DNA from: Saccharibacillus sacchari DSM 19268 | GTDB taxonomy: Bacteria > Bacillota > Bacilli > Paenibacillales > Paenibacillaceae | Reading direction: 5' to 3' | DNA: 64,000 nt | Assembly: GCF_000585395.1 (NCBI RefSeq) | Contig: NZ_KK073875.1 | Location: 3,881,307-3,945,306 of the forward strand | Shown: positions 57,439 through 64,000 of the stretch, piece by piece | Layout of the letters: each line of letters starts with the position of its first letter | Numbering within the stretch: position 1 is the first letter of the stretch | Made by a program: the position numbers and the translations under genes | Notes under the pieces: model-generated | The model's database searches: none | Told to the model about the DNA's origin: nothing | What the model saw: the letters and a program-made list of their open reading frames with translations, nothing else

Positions 57439-59886
57439 CTATTCTTTGTTTTTGACGGCCGAAACGCGAAGGTCGTCAAACATCTTCTCGCGCAAATTCG
57501 AGTTCTCCAGAATCTCGTTCCACGGTTCCTGCACACGGCTGAGCGCCTGCTCGATTCGTTCGACCAACGCCCGACGGTTATCTATATCGTTGATTATCCG
57601 ATCGGCAATCGATTGCAGGCCGACCCGCTCCACCCAATCCGACGTCCGTTCGAGGTATTTGCCGGTTTCCCGGTAATGTTGGATGAATGCCGCAACGATC
57701 TCCACTAATTCTTCATCCGTTCTTACCTTGACTAACAGTTCGGCCAGTCTGGCTTTGATTCCGCCGTTGCCGCCCACGTAGATTTCCCAGGCCCCTTCGT
57801 TGCCGACGATCCCGATATCTTTGGTAGCCGACTCGGCGCAGTTGCGCGGACAACCGTTGACCGCCATTTTGAATTTCGCGGGCATATCCAGCCGTTCGAA
57901 CTTTTTCTCGAGCAGAATGCCCATGCCCATCGAATCTTTGGTGCCGAACCGGCAGAACTGGGAGCCTACGCAGGTTTTTACCGTTCGCAGCGCTTTCGCA
58001 TAGGCATAACCGGACGGCATGTCGAGGTCTTTCCAGATATTCGGCAAATCTTCTTTTTTGATCCCGAGCAGATCGAGACGCTGGCCGCCTGTCACTTTGA
58101 CCATTTTGACATTGTATTTAACCGCGACATCCGCGATCAGGCGCAGGTCTTCAGGCGTGGTTACGCCGCCGTACATCCGCGGCACGACGCCGAAAGTACC
58201 GTCTTTCTGAATATTGGCATGCATTCGTTCGTTCACGAGACGCGAATCCCGCTCGTCCACATGTTCCTCCGGCCAGATCATCCCCAGATAATAGTTCAGG
58301 GCCGGACGACATTTGGAACAGCCTTCTTTATTACTCCACTCCAAGGCATAGCGCACTTCTTTCGAAGTGATCAGCCCCTTTTGCTTGATCTCGCTCACTA
58401 CTTCGTCCCGACTGAGCGTCGTACAGGCGCAGATCGCTTCTTTTTTGGCAGCCGCCGAGTCATATTGATCGCCGAGCACATGTTGAAGAATCTGTTCGAC
58501 AACGGGACGGCAGCCGCCGCAGGAACGGCAAGCGCTGGTTGTCGCTTTGATTTCCTCTACCGTGGTAAGTCCGTTTTCGGAGATGGCATCCACGATTTTT
58601 TTTTTGCTTACGCCGTTGCAGCCGCATACGATCTCTTCGTCGGCCAATTCGGCCACCGTATTTGCGGTCTCCGGTGCTCCCTGTCCGACAATCGCCGTAT
58701 GGATCGCTTCGGTCATTACCGTGCCTGTCCGAATCCATTGCTGCAGACGGGACATTTCGCGGCCGTCTCCGATCAGGATCCCGCCTACGATGCGACCGTT
58801 TCGCATCAGCACTTTTTTGTAAATACGCCGCCAATCGTCATGCATCCGCACGATCGACAAGTCTTCGGCATCCATGAACTCGCCGGCCGAAAAGACGTCG
58901 ACCCCGGAAATTTTGAGCTGAGTGGACACGGTCGAGCCTTCGTACGGGTCGGTTTCAACGCCGCAAAGATGTTTGGCCAATACGGCCCCTTGTTCGAACA
59001 ACGGCGCAACCAGACCGTACGATACGCCGCGGTGTTCGTTACACTCCCCGATCGCGTATACGTCCGGCACCGAAGTCCGCATATAATCATCGACGAGGAT
59101 CCCCCGGTTGACTTCGATGCCGCTCGCTTTGGCAAGCTCGATATTCGGCTTGATTCCTGCGGCCATTACTACAAACTCCGCCTCGAGCTCCGTTCCGTCC
59201 GTGAATCGGATCCCGCTTACTCGGTCTTCGCCAATGAACTCGGCTGTTTGTTTGCCCGTAGCGAATTTCAGACCCTGGCTTTCGAGTTCGGTCTGCAGCA
59301 TACGTGCCGCCGTAGCGTCGAGCTGACGTTCCATCAGTTCTTTGAACAAGTGAACCACTGTTACGTCCATGCCTAGTTTCGACAATCCTTTGGCTGCTTC
59401 AAGCCCCAGCAGCCCTCCTCCGATCACTGCCGCTTTTTTGTACGCATCCGCAGTGTGCAGCATTTCTTCGCAATCCGAGATATCGCGGAATCCGATAATC
59501 CCCTCTTTGTCCGCTCCCGGGACAGGCAGCATAAAAGGTCTGGAACCTGTAGCGATAATAAGTCTGTCGTAAAAAACCTTTGCTCCGTTATCCGCTTCCA
59601 CCGTTTTTTCGCGGGTATCGATTGCCGTGACATGGGTTCCCGTGTGCAGGTCGATGCCGTGCTCCCGGTACCACGCGTAATCGTTCAGAATAATTTCTTC
59701 GATCGATTTGCTCTTTTCCAGCACATACGATAACTGAATACGATTATAATTCGGATAAGGCTCTCCGCCGAAAATGGTAATATGGTAACTGTTCGGCGCA
59801 AGCTTTAAGATATGTTCCACGGTGTTGATGCCGGCCATACCGTTTCCTACAATAACCAATCGCTTACGTTCCTGAATATTTTCCAT
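57439..59886 (-). CDS. nirB: NADH-dependent nitrite reductase large subunit
   Basis: 815 residues. FAD/NAD part: LVIVGNGMAGINTVEHIL at the start, ADKEGIIGFRDISD, AAVIGGGLLGLEAAKGLSKLGMDV; BFD-type [2Fe-2S] region near 430-470 (IVCGCNGVSKKKIVDAI, SACRSCGGCRPVVEQIL) and a second Cys set in ICACTTLSRDEVV, GCSKCRPALNYYL; sulfite/nitrite reductase domains with TCVGSQFCRFGTKDS and AVNGCPRNCAESATKDIG, the four Cys of the [4Fe-4S]/siroheme centre. Reduces nitrite to ammonium with NADH in the cytoplasm. ATG at 59886, AAAGGAGG 7 nt upstream. First gene of nirB-nirD-hemD; dyad site D lies 130 bp upstream. Confidence 0.96.
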   Translation of the reverse strand: MENIQERKRLVIVGNGMAGINTVEHILKLAPNSYHITIFGGEPYPNYNRIQLSYVLEKSKSIEEIILNDYAWYREHGIDLHTGTHVTAIDTREKTVEADNGAKVFYDRLIIATGSRPFMLPVPGADKEGIIGFRDISDCEEMLHTADAYKKAAVIGGGLLGLEAAKGLSKLGMDVTVVHLFKELMERQLDATAARMLQTELESQGLKFATGKQTAEFIGEDRVSGIRFTDGTELEAEFVVMAAGIKPNIELAKASGIEVNRGILVDDYMRTSVPDVYAIGECNEHRGVSYGLVAPLFEQGAVLAKHLCGVETDPYEGSTVSTQLKISGVDVFSAGEFMDAEDLSIVRMHDDWRRIYKKVLMRNGRIVGGILIGDGREMSRLQQWIRTGTVMTEAIHTAIVGQGAPETANTVAELADEEIVCGCNGVSKKKIVDAISENGLTTVEEIKATTSACRSCGGCRPVVEQILQHVLGDQYDSAAAKKEAICACTTLSRDEVVSEIKQKGLITSKEVRYALEWSNKEGCSKCRPALNYYLGMIWPEEHVDERDSRLVNERMHANIQKDGTFGVVPRMYGGVTTPEDLRLIADVAVKYNVKMVKVTGGQRLDLLGIKKEDLPNIWKDLDMPSGYAYAKALRTVKTCVGSQFCRFGTKDSMGMGILLEKKFERLDMPAKFKMAVNGCPRNCAESATKDIGIVGNEGAWEIYVGGNGGIKARLAELLVKVRTDEELVEIVAAFIQHYRETGKYLERTSDWVERVGLQSIADRIINDIDNRRALVERIEQALSRVQEPWNEILENSNLREKMFDDLRVSAVKNKE

Positions 59887-60016
59887 AGTGGCCCTCCTTT
59901 TTGGACAACAGATTGTTAATCCGTTAGCCTTCCATTATTCACTAACCAACATGTAGAACAAAAAAACTAATTTTACAATAAAAGATGATTTGGTTTTTAA
60001 AAGTTATATTAAGTTA

Positions 60017-60034
60017 ACATAATAAAAAATATGT
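60017..60034. promoter_or_regulatory. 18-bp dyad, site D, upstream of nirB
   Basis: ACATAATAAAAAATATGT, same layout as site A with one arm mismatch, followed by AAACATA. Located 131 bp before the nirB start in an AT-rich region. Confidence 0.45.
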
Positions 60035-60104
60035 AAACATAAAGCTTGCTATCCTTTTCTTGCGCATGCGCTTACACGCGTAAGCACGATGCCCGGCAAT
60101 CATA

Positions 60105-60142
60105 CAAAAAAAGCGAAGAGCCGCTGCTCTTCGCTTTTTTTG
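60105..60142. terminator. terminator between 3-hydroxyacyl-CoA dehydrogenase gene and the nir operon
   Basis: AAAAAGCGAAGAGC paired with GCTCTTCGCTTTTT; A/T-runs on both sides, so it works in either direction. Confidence 0.9.
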
Positions 60143-60147
60143 TATGA

Positions 60148-61047
60148 TTAACCTTTCAAAAACCCTGGCTCCCGATAACTCGGATTCGGATACGTATAGA
60201 ACCCTTCTCCCGTCGCTTTACCGAGCTTTCCTTTGTCGATATACTCCGTTTTCAACAGCTCGGCTACCGCTTGATAATCGGCATCTCCGGTTTGATCCGC
60301 TCTTGTTTTGGCTACGTGATAAGCGGTATTGATGCCGACGATATCCAGCATGCCGAACGGCCCGACCGGAGCGCCGGTGCCGACCATCCAAGTTTTGTCG
60401 ATCGTTTCAATATCGGCGACGCCTGTCACGAGCAGCTTCTGCGCCGAACTAAGCAGCGGAACAAGCAGCGAATTGACGATATAGCCGGGCTGTTCTTTTT
60501 GTATCGGCAGAGCGACCATCCCTATTTCTTTGGCGAAATTCACGACGTCGTTGAAGACCTGCTCGTCCGTGCCCGAATGTCTCATGACTTCGCCCGTGTT
60601 GTTTTTCCAAATCTCGTTCGCGAAGTGCAAGGCCAAAAATTTGTCCGGCCGTCCGGTCGCGTCCACGAATTGGCTCGGCAGTAGCGTGGACGAATTGGTT
60701 GCGAAAATCGTATGCGCCGGAGCGACTTTCGCCAACTTTTCGTAAAACTCGATCTTGATCGGCACGGATTCCGGTACCGATTCGATCACCAGGTCGGCGT
60801 TGGCCGCAGCTGCAGCAAGATCGCTTTGGAACGTCAAACGTCCCCAAGCCGCTTCCAACTCTTCATTCGAAGTACCTAGATCCGCCGCGTATCGCGGTTT
60901 AAGCTTTTCGATTCTGTCTTTAGCCTTTTCCAACGCTTCGTCATTGATGTCATATACCGTTACCTCGAATCTGTGAAGGGCGGTTTGAAAAGCGATCTGA
61001 CTGCCCAATACGCCGCTGCCTGCGATCAAAATATTCGTGTAGCTCAT
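60148..61047 (-). CDS. 3-hydroxyacyl-CoA dehydrogenase family protein
   Basis: 299 residues. NAD motif ILIAGSGVLGSQIAFQTAL (GxGxxG variant GSGVLG) at about 6-24, YDINDEALEKAK after beta-2, SVPESVPIKIEFYEKL, HTIFATNSSTLLPSQF and the catalytic His in FLALHFANEIWKNNTGEVM (HxxN dyad). The C-terminal domain has PGYIVNSLLVPLLSSAQKLL. A 3-hydroxybutyryl-CoA or related dehydrogenase; cytoplasmic. The ATG at 61047 fits the fold; a TTG two codons earlier is possible. Single gene with its own terminator. Confidence 0.88.
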   Translation of the reverse strand: MSYTNILIAGSGVLGSQIAFQTALHRFEVTVYDINDEALEKAKDRIEKLKPRYAADLGTSNEELEAAWGRLTFQSDLAAAAANADLVIESVPESVPIKIEFYEKLAKVAPAHTIFATNSSTLLPSQFVDATGRPDKFLALHFANEIWKNNTGEVMRHSGTDEQVFNDVVNFAKEIGMVALPIQKEQPGYIVNSLLVPLLSSAQKLLVTGVADIETIDKTWMVGTGAPVGPFGMLDIVGINTAYHVAKTRADQTGDADYQAVAELLKTEYIDKGKLGKATGEGFYTYPNPSYREPGFLKG

Positions 61048-61152
61048 TTTCAAACATTCCTTTCGATTTTGATCTCATATATAAATATATTCATATCCCT
61101 TGTCTTTATCTTAATCCTTATTTAAATTTTAAGCAACTTAATTTCTAGCTAT

Positions 61153-62649
61153 TTATGCACTTTGCATGATGCAGATGACGTGATCGAAGTTCGATTGGCG
61201 AAGATCGGCATCTCTGATCCAAAAGTAAATCCGTCCCGTATCGCCCCAATCGGAGTCAGGCGCATCGTCGGAATCGATCTGAAGCAGCAGTCTCCATTCC
61301 AAAGCCTCGCGCGCAAATTTCGCCTTCTCGTCGTCGCTGAGACCGGTATCAAAGGTGCTCCATTTCAACATTCTCGCACAATGATTTTGCATATCGCCTT
61401 GAATTTGGTCGGGATGCCCCATCAACCTATGCAAAGGCGAATGATACATTTGCGGTTCGCTTAAGTTTCCGCAGAAGGTATTCCAATAACGCTCATACTT
61501 GACGCGATCGAAGTCCCATCCGAGGCCCAATTCTTCGAGATAAGCCGATTCCGATTCGGGTACGCATAGATCCGGAACGAACGCGATTGACGCCGGAGAC
61601 AAAACGACTTTGGGGTCTGCTTGCATCAGCGATTCCGGTATATCGAGACGCTTCAATTCATCGAATGCATAGGAAGGCGTATAGATCACTTTGCAAGTCG
61701 TCGGATCGCCGTCAAATGCATAATCGTCATACATGGCCGCAGAAGCGTAGAAAAAAGAAAGCAGGCCGTTCGCGGGCAGCGAAAGCGCATGGTCTTGCGG
61801 CAGTTCGGTCAGATTGATTTGCGCTATAAAAGTATAAGGGCAATCGTCCCACTCCGGCCACGATATCCCTTCAGGAAGATCGGCTCCTCCGCCTACCCGA
61901 CTCGTCCCTGTAACAATATCCGCATCCTTGATCGCTTGAAGTTCCATCTTCAATGAAGGAAACAGCAGCTTGCCGATCTCCGTTCGATATTCTTCTAATC
62001 CTGCGTCTGCCAGCTTTTGCAGGATGAACTCGGGATTCAGACGCTGTTCGGGAGTCGGTTGTTCATAAACGTAAAAGCCGTCGTCCTCGATTTTGAGCAG
62101 CGATTCCGGGCGTTCTGAAGCAAATTCCAGCAGCTTGATTGCAGGTTCGCGTTCTTCGTAACGATTGCTGTGCGGCAGCACGATCGCTTTAACCAATCCA
62201 AGTCCGGAGAGATCTTGCTCGGGCGTGCTTTCCGTGCCTGCGCCTAAAAATCGGGCATGTTCGATCGTGGTTCCGAGTACGGCTGCTCCGGCGCTATGCC
62301 CGATCAGAAGATGTCCCTGATGATGCAGCTGCCGCAGTATGCGATCCGCTCCCGACTCCTTCAACTCCGCGAGGATCGCAAAAGGATCGCCGCCGTTCAG
62401 GTAAATGATCGGATAGTCTTTCAACCGCTCTGCCGGCACATGCGCCAGATCGAAAAAGTCGACTTCGAACTCCAACCCTTCCAATAATTCTCGCGTTCGA
62501 AAAGCATGATGGTTGCCGGCCGCATGTTCCGGAGCCGTTTTTGCCATAATCGCCGCTTTGCGTTCCAGATTCGTTTGCTCGACGATTTCGATCAACCGCT
62601 TTTGAGCTTCCGGAAGGTATAGGCCGCTGGAATTGAGCAAGATTTGCAT
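61153..62649 (-). CDS. fusion of S51 peptidase-like (PepE) domain and DUF1963
   Basis: 498 residues. Residues 1-230: class I glutamine-amidotransferase-like fold of peptidase E, with IIYLNGGDPFAILAELKE (NGGD motif), LLIGHSAGAAVLGTTIEHA (nucleophile Ser in GHSAG, near 130) and AIVLPHSNRYEE (His). From about 260: DUF1963 (YwqG) with DIVTGTSRVGGGADLPEGISWPEW, PYTFIAQINLTELP, HRLMGHPDQIQGDM, LLLQIDSD and GRIYFWI. The two parts are joined without a stop and usually occur apart. Cytoplasmic. The ATG at 62649 has AGGAG 7 nt upstream; upstream extra codons run over the dyad site E. Confidence 0.88.
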   Translation of the reverse strand: MQILLNSSGLYLPEAQKRLIEIVEQTNLERKAAIMAKTAPEHAAGNHHAFRTRELLEGLEFEVDFFDLAHVPAERLKDYPIIYLNGGDPFAILAELKESGADRILRQLHHQGHLLIGHSAGAAVLGTTIEHARFLGAGTESTPEQDLSGLGLVKAIVLPHSNRYEEREPAIKLLEFASERPESLLKIEDDGFYVYEQPTPEQRLNPEFILQKLADAGLEEYRTEIGKLLFPSLKMELQAIKDADIVTGTSRVGGGADLPEGISWPEWDDCPYTFIAQINLTELPQDHALSLPANGLLSFFYASAAMYDDYAFDGDPTTCKVIYTPSYAFDELKRLDIPESLMQADPKVVLSPASIAFVPDLCVPESESAYLEELGLGWDFDRVKYERYWNTFCGNLSEPQMYHSPLHRLMGHPDQIQGDMQNHCARMLKWSTFDTGLSDDEKAKFAREALEWRLLLQIDSDDAPDSDWGDTGRIYFWIRDADLRQSNFDHVICIMQSA

Positions 62650-62668
62650 AATAAACTCCTCTAGTTTT

Positions 62669-62686
62669 ACATAATTATAATTACGT
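62669..62686. promoter_or_regulatory. 18-bp dyad, site E
   Basis: ACATAATTATAATTACGT, same layout as site A with one changed base in the right arm. It lies 20 bp before the start of the S51/DUF1963 gene. Minus-strand TATAATTATGTAAA is shared with site B. Confidence 0.4.
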
Positions 62687-62709
62687 ATCATTTTAATGCA
62701 TTTGTATCT

Positions 62710-63678
62710 TTACTTTACCTGAGCAAAAGCACGTCCGGCGATATCGGCAAACTGCGCCACATCGCCGGGACTGCAATCGATCGCCCAGCGCAGCTTGTCG
62801 AACGAACGCAAAACGAACAGCTTTTTCGTCTCCTCGAGGACGGAAACCGGAAGTCCGTAACCTTTCAAAAAAGCCGAAATTTCGTCGTCGCCGGGTCTTC
62901 CTTCGATCATTTGAATCAGCATAAGCTGCATCAGGTCCACATGAGGAACCGGGCCGACTTCCGCGCTGCCCCAATCGATCAGTACGATATGCGGAGACGT
63001 GGTACCCGGCACGTCGCTTACTAAGATATTTTTCAACGACAAGTCGCCGTGGTTCAATCCGAAATGCCATTCTTGGCCCGCCAAACTTTCGAAAAGCTCG
63101 CGTGCCTGCCGGGATTGAGCCGATGTAATCACGCCTAACTCCAACAGCCGGTCTTCATCGTTCAAGCTTTCGATATTGTAGCGCAGATAACCGTTCCAGC
63201 TCCCGTCCGAGCCCGGATGCGGCGGGGAAAAGAACGTTCCGCGTTGCGGATCCGACAGGTTCTCGCCGTATCCTCTCACCGGAATGCGATGAAGACGCGC
63301 CGCGTATTGGCCGATAACGGACCATAACAAAGCAGGATCAGCCGAGTGATCGAGCCCGTTTACGCCGTTTTCAAAACTCTGAATCATATAAGGAATTTCG
63401 TCGCATCGTCCCAGTTCCAGCACTTCCGGTCCCGGAATTCCGGCAAGCCGAGCTTGTTCCATGCACCACGTTTCCTTCAAGTAAATATCGCTCGCGCGCG
63501 AATCTTCGGTGTTCATGCGGATCACGATCCGACGTCCTGACGTTTCCGCGATCCAGACTTCGTTAACGAAGCCTTTGCCGAGGATCGGAGAAACTGAGAC
63601 GTCAGGAGCGGTAGCGCTTTCTTTTTTGAAAAAAGCTTCCGCGATCCGGATCGCAAGCTGTTTCGTTTGTCCGCTCAT
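62710..63678 (-). CDS. aminoglycoside phosphotransferase family protein
   Basis: 322 residues, kinase-like fold. N-lobe LGKGFVNEVWIAETSGRRIVIRMN with the Lys/Arg-type beta strand, catalytic loop HFGLNHGDLSLKNILVSD (HGD...N) near 215, and IDWGSAEVGP as the DFG-like Mg site near 240. Such proteins phosphorylate aminoglycosides, choline or homoserine-like substrates; the actual one is not known. The ATG at 63678 has AAGGAG 10 nt upstream and overlaps the upstream gene stop by 4 nt. Confidence 0.88.
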   Translation of the reverse strand: MSGQTKQLAIRIAEAFFKKESATAPDVSVSPILGKGFVNEVWIAETSGRRIVIRMNTEDSRASDIYLKETWCMEQARLAGIPGPEVLELGRCDEIPYMIQSFENGVNGLDHSADPALLWSVIGQYAARLHRIPVRGYGENLSDPQRGTFFSPPHPGSDGSWNGYLRYNIESLNDEDRLLELGVITSAQSRQARELFESLAGQEWHFGLNHGDLSLKNILVSDVPGTTSPHIVLIDWGSAEVGPVPHVDLMQLMLIQMIEGRPGDDEISAFLKGYGLPVSVLEETKKLFVLRSFDKLRWAIDCSPGDVAQFADIAGRAFAQVK

Positions 63679-63980
63679 GGGCTGCTGTCTCCTTCTTTTC
63701 CGGTTTCCTTCAATTCCATGTTCAAGACGTCCAGCAGCGAGTAAAAAAAGATCATGGAACGCAGCGGAGTCGCGGAATCCTTATGCCTGTCCAGGAATTC
63801 GTCTTTGAACAGAAACGCTTTTCTATGCCAGTTCCGATCGTACATTCCGCCGAACAGGCCGAAAAAGGCATTGGACAGCATAGATGCGAAAATAACGAGG
63901 CGCAAGTCTCGGCTTTGCCGGCTTCGCGCTCCTTTAACCACCGCATATTCGCTTGCCCATAGTTCTGCCAAGGACATCAT
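63675..63980 (-). CDS. 101-residue hypothetical protein at the right edge
   Basis: About 101 residues: LAELWASEYAVVKGARSRQSRDLRLVIFASMLSNAFFGLFGGMYDRNWHRKAFLFKDEFLDRHKD and TPLRSMIFFYSLLDVLNM. One hydrophobic stretch (VIFASMLSNAFFGLFGG), basic and aromatic elsewhere. Not recognised. Of four candidate ATGs near 63986-63977 I chose 63980, 6 nt after GGAG; because the window ends at 64000, a longer N-terminus cannot be excluded. It overlaps the phosphotransferase gene by 4 nt. Confidence 0.55.
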   Translation of the reverse strand: MMSLAELWASEYAVVKGARSRQSRDLRLVIFASMLSNAFFGLFGGMYDRNWHRKAFLFKDEFLDRHKDSATPLRSMIFFYSLLDVLNMELKETGKEGDSSP

Positions 63981-64000
63981 CGTCATCTCCGGCGCGCCAG

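Overview
The window looks like the chromosome of an endospore-forming, facultatively anaerobic member of the Paenibacillaceae (Paenibacillus or Saccharibacillus type). The reasons are strong GGAGG-type ribosome binding sites throughout, a spore coat protein GerQ, YesM/YesN and LplB/YtcP-type sugar uptake genes, a T-box trpS leader, YdbS/YdbT membrane proteins, and clearly moderate-to-high GC coding regions separated by AT-rich, hairpin-rich spacers. The organism assignment is an inference; no rRNA gene is present.

Layout. 1-900: 5' part of narG (minus strand, runs off the edge). 1.4-2.9 kb: MerR regulator and divergent SDR/epimerase with a textbook MerR promoter. 3.1-9.4 kb: YesN/YesM two-component pair, solute-binding lipoprotein and two LplB/YtcP permeases, with a cre site. 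10.1-11.7 kb: molybdate ModA-ModB. 11.9-17.9 kb: HemY/CgoX, a SPASM radical SAM protein, YwiC, then hemerythrin and a SEC-C/TPR protein in the other direction. 18.2-23.8 kb: V4R protein, Fur-controlled ferredoxin-NADP reductase, M29 aminopeptidase, zinc alcohol dehydrogenase, DksA-like protein. 24-36 kb: ECF sigma/anti-sigma pair, secreted protein, YdbT/YdbS, CorC-type transporter, methyltransferase, an unrecognised protein, and divergent GH29/GH30 glycosidases. 36-46.5 kb: gerQ, SDR, a 60-residue cysteine-rich protein behind a perfect Fnr-type palindrome, a beta-propeller lipoprotein, LrgB/LrgA next to lactate dehydrogenase, DUF3900-like protein, tyrosine recombinase. 46.6-55.2 kb: a 24-residue membrane peptide, PQQ-type propeller, esterase, two gene remnants, trpS, and an OmpR-type two-component operon with lipoprotein and secreted protein. 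55.4-64 kb: two small unknown genes, hemD-nirD-nirB, 3-hydroxyacyl-CoA dehydrogenase, an S51 peptidase/DUF1963 fusion, a phosphotransferase and a final small unknown gene.

How it fits together. A recurring theme is anaerobic nitrogen and tetrapyrrole metabolism: nitrate reductase (narG), molybdate uptake for its cofactor, siroheme nitrite reductase with uroporphyrinogen synthase, heme synthesis genes, YwiC, a hemerythrin, fermentative lactate dehydrogenase beside a probable pyruvate channel, and an Fnr-type site.

The most unusual signal is a family of modular, highly structured intergenic repeats, 95-198 bp long, in seven copies. All share an outer stem and the blocks GCTGTCTC and TTCAAAGGC, between which sits a hairpin whose sequence differs between copies while its pairing is kept. 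Optional hairpin modules are added on either side. I do not recognise this element. Two other palindrome series, an 18-bp dyad found at five AT-rich sites, and a possible RNA switch in front of the CorC-type gene are also reported.
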